Source: Cymodocea nodosa (taxonomy: Eukaryota; Streptophyta; Magnoliopsida; Alismatales; Cymodoceaceae). Taken from it: a stretch of DNA of 64,000 bases. Shown here in pieces: positions 58,042 through 64,000 of the stretch (position 1 is the stretch's first letter; the number at the start of each line of letters is the position of its first letter). The stretch spans positions 823,501 through 887,500 of the forward strand of contig CM072345.1 of NCBI GenBank assembly GCA_036874045.1, written 5' to 3'. The translations under genes and the position numbers were made by a program. A model generated the notes under the pieces. That model saw nothing but the letters and a program-made list of their open reading frames with translations. It made no database searches and was not told where the DNA came from.

Positions 58042-59470
58042 TTATATTCGAAAAATATTGATCAAAGTATCTGAAATTTTCCTTGCAATTTCTGTACTTA
58101 CTTTGCTTATCTAATCAATTATTATTTGATCTAAATCAGTTTGTGAAACTTGTGACAGTTGCTGTAAAAATTCAGTATTTATGTCTGTATGTATATCTAT
58201 ATGTATACTTGTATTTGTATCTATATGTATACCTATATTTGTATCTGTATGTTGTTGTTGTTCTGAAAATTGTGTCAACTATTGCTGTTGCTATTGTGAT
58301 TGAGTTTGCAAATCTTGTTGTTGTTGTTGCTATCGAATTATAGGTGTATCTACTTCCTGATATTTTTGTAGTTCCTTTGCAAAGAAAGATCTTGACTTTA
58401 ATCTTTTCTATGGTCAAGGTGTAATATCTGTTTGACTTGCCACAATTCTCAAAAGTGTATCACTATAAAATAATTTACTCTGCAAGTTTAAGATATGAGA
58501 AAAAAAAAAATCATACCAATTCACCTGTATATGGTTAATTAATGTATATGTAGCATAAAGACAGCATCTGCCAACCTCTACACCATGACCAAACCTTTGA
58601 AAGAGTGAAGCATGCAGTATTTTTGCAATAAAACGTGCTTGGCCATTTAAATTATTTAGTAATCTCAGTGGATTGTTGGCAGTCGGATCTTTGGCTAAAC
58701 TTTTAATGTCCCATCCCAACCGATAAACCTGTTTTCTTTCTGATAATTTAACTCCTTCATTTTTTAGACCAAGTACTTGATAAAGTAATTCTGGAGTTAA
58801 ATATATATCGTAGTCTTGTGTATTGGAAATAGGAATACCTTCTTCCACTATTAAGTTTGAGTAAAAACAACTTATAAGTTCTGGTATAACAAGATGGCCT
58901 GGCTGTTGTGGAAGTAGAGTCAACAAGCCTTGAAATTCAAATATTTCTCGTATATGTGTCATCCCTTCAAACTTAACTGGCCTTGAATATAAAACTATGA
59001 AAGTTTTATATGTCTAAAATTTTTCATAACAAGAACTATTTTTGAACCATAACAATGTATTTTCGTCTAAATTCTATTTAGGATTAGTTATTTTCCTGTC
59101 ATGATGTTCTCATTTGAGACTTGTTTCAATATTATCAGCAGCATCTATATTTTCAGATCTTTCAGAATTGGTGAAATTTCTATCAAAGCTAGTATAAATG
59201 CTTGAAATATTTGTTATTGTCGTATCAATAATCTGCTGAATTTCCTTTGTGTGATCTTCTTGAAACATATTAGTACAAACAGTCTTTGTACTATTCCGTT
59301 TATCAGCAACATTTATTTCTATAATTGGTCTATACAACAACTATCTCTGTATGAAAGAATGTTCTATATCTGTCTATGTAATAGAGTCATTCTATAATTC
59401 TGAAATTTTCATAATTGAGACATTAGTAGTGTCATATTCTATTTGTAACTGTGTAGTTTGTTGATTATAT
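58042..59470 (-). pseudogene. second copy of SIRE extra ORF S2 (inverted SIRE 3' region)
   Basis: Minus-strand counterpart of 29873-31288. Main open part 58414-58962: THIREIFEFQGLLTLLPQQ, FYSNLIVEEGIPISN, YLTPELLYQVLGLKNEG, RLLNNLNGQARFIAKIL, INHIQVNWYDFFFSH. Then KRLKSRSFFAKELQKYQE, a Gln-rich stretch and short Ile-His-Asp-Thr repeats (about 58180-58260). Ends ISDTLINIFRI at 58042. The upstream acidic part is at 59110-59340. The sequence from 57969 is joined, once Athila-2 is removed, to the SIRE 3' end at 43216, as in SIRE-1. Confidence 0.75.
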
Positions 59471-59565
59471 ACATTTATCAATAAATATACCCGATACTGT
59501 AACAAACATAACCACATCTATAAAATGTAGTATAAGCAACTATACCAAAAATCAAAAGTCTTTAT

Positions 59566-60348
59566 CTAAGATACAGTAAGAGGAAGAATATCTATACATT
59601 CATCTTTAGATGAAATATCTTCAAAATTCATAGACTTAGTGTCTATGTCATCAAAAATGTTATCAAAATTGATATCATCTGTATATATATCATCAAAATT
59701 TCCTATATGTTTTCTTTCCATAGGAAAAGAATGTTGGCTTGCAGCATGATGTGAAAAACTATCCATTGTATTAAAAGAAACATTATGCAATAATGTGACA
59801 CAATACCTTAGAGTGTATTCTTGTAATCCGATATTTGTCACATCTGCTGGGATTCCTAAAACAAAATCCTATCCAGCTTGTGCAATGGAACATAGTTTTC
59901 CATTTTTCAACGATTCTTCTCTTTGCTGCAATATGCCATGTACACTTATAGTCAGTCCAAAATATTCTAATGTCTTCTTCTTTTTCCGACTATATGTCTG
60001 CAGTGTTTCTGGTTGTTCAGGAGGTTTTAAAGTTTTCTTAATTTCTACTATTAAAGGCACTTGTGGTCTTGATAGTCCTTCACCATGATGCCTAGGTTGC
60101 AATAATGGAATATAGAGTTTTAAGCTCTCAACCTCTACCATTTTTAGTTGATAAACTTTTTGTCCTTCACTGCGAAGGCCCATTTTCCAAATGGTAGTTT
60201 TTTGTTCATCAATAAATTGTTGAATATCGTCTAAAATAGTCGGGGGAAAATAATGTTGGGAATACAAAGATTTTAATTCCCTGTTGGCATTTTCTATCAT
60301 TGGTCCCCATTTCTTTCCAAAATAAGTAATAGACTGTATGTTGTTCAT
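59566..60348 (-). pseudogene. second copy of SIRE extra ORF S1
   Basis: Starts MNNIQSITYFGKKWGPMIEN at 60348 and follows 28815-29790 (MGLRSEGQKVYQLKMVEVES, TYSRKKKKTLEYFGLT, FDDIYTDDINFDNIFDDID), with a frameshift near 59850. The residues before SITYFGKK differ from SIRE-1 because a recombination junction lies just upstream. Family and function unknown. Confidence 0.7.
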
Positions 60349-60359
60349 GTACTATATGT

Positions 60360-60631
60360 TGTTATTTTAAAAATTGTGTCGACTGTTGCTGTTGTTGCTG
60401 TGATTGAGTTTGCTGATCCTGTTGTTGTTGCTGTCGAATTACAGGTGTATCTACTTCTTGGTATTTTTGTAGTTCTTTTGTAGATCTTTTGTAGAGAAAG
60501 ATCTTAATTTTAATCTTTTCTATGGCCAAGGTGTAATATCTATTTGACTTGCCACAATTCTTAAAAGTGTATCACCATAAAATAATTTACTCTGCAAGTT
60601 TAAAATATGATAAACAAAAATATCATACCAG
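60360..60631 (-). repeat. partial tandem duplicate of S2 C-terminus
   Basis: On the minus strand this repeats the S2 end (KLFYGDTLLRIVASQ, KRLKLRSF, then a Gln run) and joins directly to the start of S1 at about 60345. The short phrase CAACATACAG is present at the junction and also in the S2 Gln-rich region (31070 in SIRE-1), suggesting microhomology-mediated duplication. Cut at 60631 by the copia insertion. Confidence 0.75.
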
Positions 60632-61607
60632 TGTTAGGGTGAGTAGTACAGGTGTAGAGTACGCCACAAGAAGTCTAGGTTCAGTCGAAAGCTTGTTAGC
60701 AGTAAGTCTCTAGCAGATTTATTATTTTGGAAGGCTACAAGGTCAAACTATTCGAAAGTCAAGAGATTTAGGAGGGTTACTGGCTGTAACCATCCAGAAT
60801 GACTTAAAGGACACTTAAGTGGACATTTGGACAGTTATGAAGCTAAGTATCCGAAAGTCAGACACTTAAGTAGATGTTCGGATAGTTGAGAAGCCAAGTT
60901 TCTGAAAGATAGTGACTTAAGTGGATCTTCGGAAAGCTAAGCAATAACTATCCGAAAGTCATGAGTTTTTTGGAAGGTTACAGCTACAACCTTCCGAAGT
61001 GACTAAAGAGACACTTAAGTGATTTTTAAGATAGTTAAGTCCGTAACTATCCGAAGGACATGCAGTTTTCGAAAAGTTAACGGTAGAACCATCCGAATGG
61101 GCTGAGAGAGACGTAAGTAGGTTTTTGGACAGTTAAGTTTGTAACTATCCGAAGGACCGAAACTCTCTAGACAGCTAGCTATAGTAATGCCCATATGACA
61201 AATGAAGAAAGAAGATTATTCTTCAGATAGTTAAGCTCTGTAACTATTCGAAGTGTTGTAGATTTCGGAAAGTTAAGAAAATAAAGCTCCAAAATTGAGA
61301 GTTCCTTCTCCAAAGCATTTTCTCTCTACTATAATGGTTTAAGTGTAATTTAAGGTTTATTAACCCTAAGTTGGGTAGTATATAAACCTTTATGATGTTG
61401 TAAAACATTGCGGTTGATTGTGCTGAAGCTCATAGTAGAACCCTCAACTCTCTATGGACGTAGGCTATTGCTAAACCACGTAAATCTTGTGTCTTCAGTG
61501 TTTTATCTTCCTCTTTCTCTTTATTTCTAGTTTTAGTGAGTTTAGAGTTGAGCTTTTCAGAATCGGGTTGTAGTGTGTTGACTGAACGATCGGGTTTAGT
61601 AACAACA
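60632..61607 (+). repeat. Tork-like element 5' LTR
   Basis: TGTTAGGGTGAGTAG to TTTAGTAACAACA. It holds many AACTATCCGAA / TTCGGATAGTT units (60740-61260) and ACTTAAGT blocks, among them TGACTTAAGTGGATCTTCGG at 60913-60932. TATA box TATATAA at 61379-61385. Confidence 0.9.
61379..61385 (+). promoter_or_regulatory. LTR TATA box of the Tork-like element
   Basis: AGTATATAAACC in the LTR, about 230 bases before the primer site. Expected start about 30 bases downstream. Confidence 0.6.
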
Positions 61608-61644
61608 ACTGGTATCAGAGTTGAAGGTTTTTCAGTTTAACAGA

Positions 61645-62450
61645 ATGGCAGATGATAAAAAGCTTAGGATCAAGAAGTTTGATGGAAAAGAATTTAGATA
61701 CTAGAGGTCTTAAATAGAAGACTGTTTGTATTAGAAGGATCTTCATCAACCTCTGTTCGGAAGAAAATCAAAGAAGATGGATCATGAAGAGTGGGAGTTG
61801 CTAGACAGGAAAGCTCTAGGTCTCATCAGGTTGTCACTAGCAAGGAACATCCATTCAAATGTTGCCAAGGAGAAAACAACAACTGACTTGATGAAAGCAT
61901 TGTCCAACATGTATGAGAAGCCATCAACCGCCAATAAGGTATTTCTATGCATAGATTATTCAATCTGAAAATGCATGAAAGTGGAAATATTACAAACCAC
62001 GCTAATGAGTTAAATACTATTTTGAATCAACTGCATTCAGTAGATATGGTATTTGATGATGACGTCAGGGCCTTGATTTTATTATCCTCATTACCAGAAA
62101 GTTGGTCTCCTATCATGATTGGTGTAAGTAGTTCACTAGATTATGAAAAGCTCAAATGAGTGACATTCGGGATTTAATTCTGAGTGAGGACATTCACAAG
62201 AAAAATGAATTGTCAACTTCAACTTTTGCCCTTAATGTTGAAAGTAGAGGAAGAAGTAAATCAAAATAATTTAAATACAAAGGAAGGTCAAAGTTCAAAA
62301 GTACCAATAAGGTGAGATCAGATATTAATTGTTGGAATTGTAATCAATAGGGGCACTTCAGGTCATAGTGTAAGGCTCCCAAGAAAGATAGCGAAGGAAA
62401 GGAATCAAAAGGAGTAGATGCAAATGTTGTCTCCTACGATTAAGATGATG
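61645..62450 (+). pseudogene. gag: Tork-like gag (broken)
   Basis: ATG 61645 (MADDKKLRIKKFDGKEFRY). Core gag sequence follows: WELLDRKALGLIRLSLARN, MYEKPSTANKVF, RLFNLKMHESGNITNHANEL, DDVRALILLSSLPESWSP. Zinc knuckle CWNCNQ-GHFRS-C at about 62333-62375, with TAG codons at two Gln/Trp-type positions inside it. Frameshifts near 61950 and 62150. This protein would coat the element RNA. Confidence 0.85.
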
Positions 62451-64000
62451 CCCTAATATGTTGTGTGGACAGTTCTATTGACTCATGGGTACTGGACTCA
62501 AGAGCTTCATTCCACACTACCTATAGGAAAGATTTGTTGCACAATTATCGTGCAACTCCTATGAAGAAAGTATACCTAGCTAACAACACAAGTTTGGATG
62601 TGTTGGGAAAAGGAGAGGTACACATTAAAACAAAGTAAGGGATATGAAAATTGCAAGAAGTCAGATATGTTCCTGATCTTGCATAGCAATTAATTTCCAT
62701 AAGTTCCCTAGATAATGATGGTTATCAGATTGCCTTTGGTGCAGGCAAATGGAAGGTAACCAAAGGTGCAAGAATTGTTGCCTCAGGATAGAGGACTGAC
62801 ACCTTATATTTGACATCGGATCAAGATGACACTATTGCAGCAGTTAGTGATATTGAAGACACTAACTTATGGCATAAAAGACTAGGACACCTCAGTGAGA
62901 ATAGACTAAAGGTTTTAGTGGCAGATGGGAAAATCCCTAAGCTGAAGAATGTCAATTTAGGGATATGTGAGGATTGCATTGAGGGAAAGCAAAAGAAAGT
63001 CAGCTTTGCCAAAACTCCTCATGATCTAAAGTCACAGAAATTGAAGCTGGTTCACACGGATGTGTGGGGGCTTGCCCCTATTAGTTTTTTAGGAGGTGCT
63101 CTCTATTATGTCACCTTCATTGATGACAGTACCAGGAAGGTATGAATTTATTTTCTGAAATAGAAGTTTGAAGTTTTCCAAGTCTTCAAGAAATAGAAGG
63201 CGAAAGTGGAAAATCAGAGTGGAGGAAAAATCAAATCCATCAAGTCAGATAATGGAGGAGAATATGATAGCCATGAATTCAAAGTCTACTACGAGGAGCG
63301 AGGGATTAGAAGGCAGAGGACTGTAGCTGAAACTCTACAACAAAATAGAGTTGCTGAAAGGATGAACAGGACCTTGAATGAATGGGCAAGATGCATGAGA
63401 CTACATGTAGGTTTTCCTAAGACATTCTGGGCAGAAGTTGTCAATACAGTTGCCTATCTAATAAATAGAGGACCATCTGTCCTAATGGAGCTCAAAAACC
63501 CTGAAGAATTGTGGATTGAGAAAGATGTCAACTATACTCACTTAAAAGTCTTTGGATCTAAGTCATTTGTCCACTTGAATAGTGACAAAAGAGACAAGTT
63601 GGATTCAAAATCACTGAAGTGTTATTTCATTGGCTATGGTAAGGATTATTTTGGTTACAGATTTTGGGTAGAAGAAACTAAGAAAATAATCCGTGCAAAA
63701 GATGTCACCTTTATTAAATCCAAGATGTATAAACACAGAGAAAGTGCAGTTGAACAATAGTCAAAGCTTCAGTTTGAAAGTACTATTGAGATTAGTCTAG
63801 ATAATGATGTTGAACAACTTCAGAAGGAACCTGTAGAAGAAATTCAACTTCTAGAGGTTGAACAATAAGAACATTTAGATGATTAAGAAGATGAATTTGT
63901 CATTAGACAACTTAGAAGATCTAGAAGGGTTTCTAGACAACCAGAAAGGTATATATCATCATTTAATTATTTGTTGCTAACGGATGATGGTGAACCTGAA
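62451..64000 (+). pseudogene. pol: Tork-like pol: protease and integrase, runs off the edge
   Basis: Protease WVLDSRASFHTTYRKDLL (about 62487): catalytic DSG is DSR. Pre-integrase zinc finger LWHKRLGHLSENRLKVL and CEDCIEGKQKKVSF. DDE core: HTDVWGLAPISFLGGALYYV, FIDDSTRKV, IKSDNGGEYDSHEF, AERMNRTLNEWARCMRL. Then FWAEVVNTVAYLINRGPS, LKVFGSKSFVHL and the Lys/Arg-rich link toward RT (RRSRRVSRQPERY, near 63920). Stops near 63145, 63195, 63758 and 63868. Confidence 0.85.

Larger units (their letters stand above)
60632..64000 (+). mobile_element. Tork/TNT1-like Ty1-copia element, right part outside the window
   Basis: 5' LTR 60632-61607, primer site TGGTATCAGAG (61610-61620), gag, protease, integrase; the RT lies beyond 64000. 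It interrupts the S2 duplicate at TACCAG. The gag and integrase wording (DHEEWELLDRKALGLIRLSL, WHKRLGHLSENRLKVL) is typical of the Tork lineage and different from the SIRE copies. Several stops show it is also inactive. Confidence 0.9.

Noticed and set aside
58083..58417. Tyr/Leu/Val-rich frames on both strands near 58083-58417
   Set aside because: Shadows of the S2 codon repeats.

Overview
This window is nuclear DNA of a flowering plant. The evidence is one split host gene with canonical GT-AG introns at the left edge, AT-rich intergenic sequence with microsatellites, and then about 58 kb of nested, decayed LTR retrotransposons of plant-specific lineages. There are no bacterial-style operons, and I saw no rRNA, tRNA or CRISPR. 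I cannot name the species.

Layout. 1-1622 (minus): 5' exons of a RING-type E3 ligase gene of the AIRP2 family. 1623-6278: promoter and AT-rich spacer. 6279-7371: an old Ty1-copia LTR. From 7396 onward there is a nest. SIRE-2 (Ty1-copia, Sirevirus-like, plus strand) has its 5' LTR split (7396-8175 and 35070-35548) by SIRE-1 (8176-35069). SIRE-1 is itself broken by a 5'-truncated Ty3-gypsy Athila-like element on the minus strand (Athila-1, 14958-28814) and by a solo Athila LTR (31371-33571, TSD TCAAC). SIRE-2 continues at 35549-42459. Its 3' end, or that of another SIRE copy, follows in inverted orientation (42460-43216 and 57964-60631) and is interrupted by a complete second Athila-like element (Athila-2, 43217-57963, TSD CTTTA). 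A third copia element of Tork/TNT1 type (60632 to beyond 64000) is inserted at the right.

How the parts work together. The SIRE elements carry gag, protease, integrase, RT and RNase H, then a two-part extra ORF (here S1 and S2), several polypurine tracts and the 3' LTR. The Athila-like elements carry gag-pro-pol, an extra ORF (here ORF3) in the envelope-like position and, unexpectedly, an F-box plus F-box-associated-domain ORF just before the 3' noncoding region. All element genes contain stops, frameshifts or deletions, many consistent with C-to-T decay of methylated DNA.

Most unusual points: (1) a plant F-box gene carried by two independent Athila copies; (2) SIRE S2 (copia) and Athila ORF3 (gypsy) are homologous although their superfamilies differ; (3) the same hairpin-forming sequence recurs in the Athila LTR leader and again upstream of the downstream ORFs; (4) LTRs of three unrelated families share a TCGGATAGTTA motif and, for gypsy and Tork, a longer module. 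Reading frames, junctions and target-site duplications were read by eye; names of families come from remembered family motifs, not from searches.
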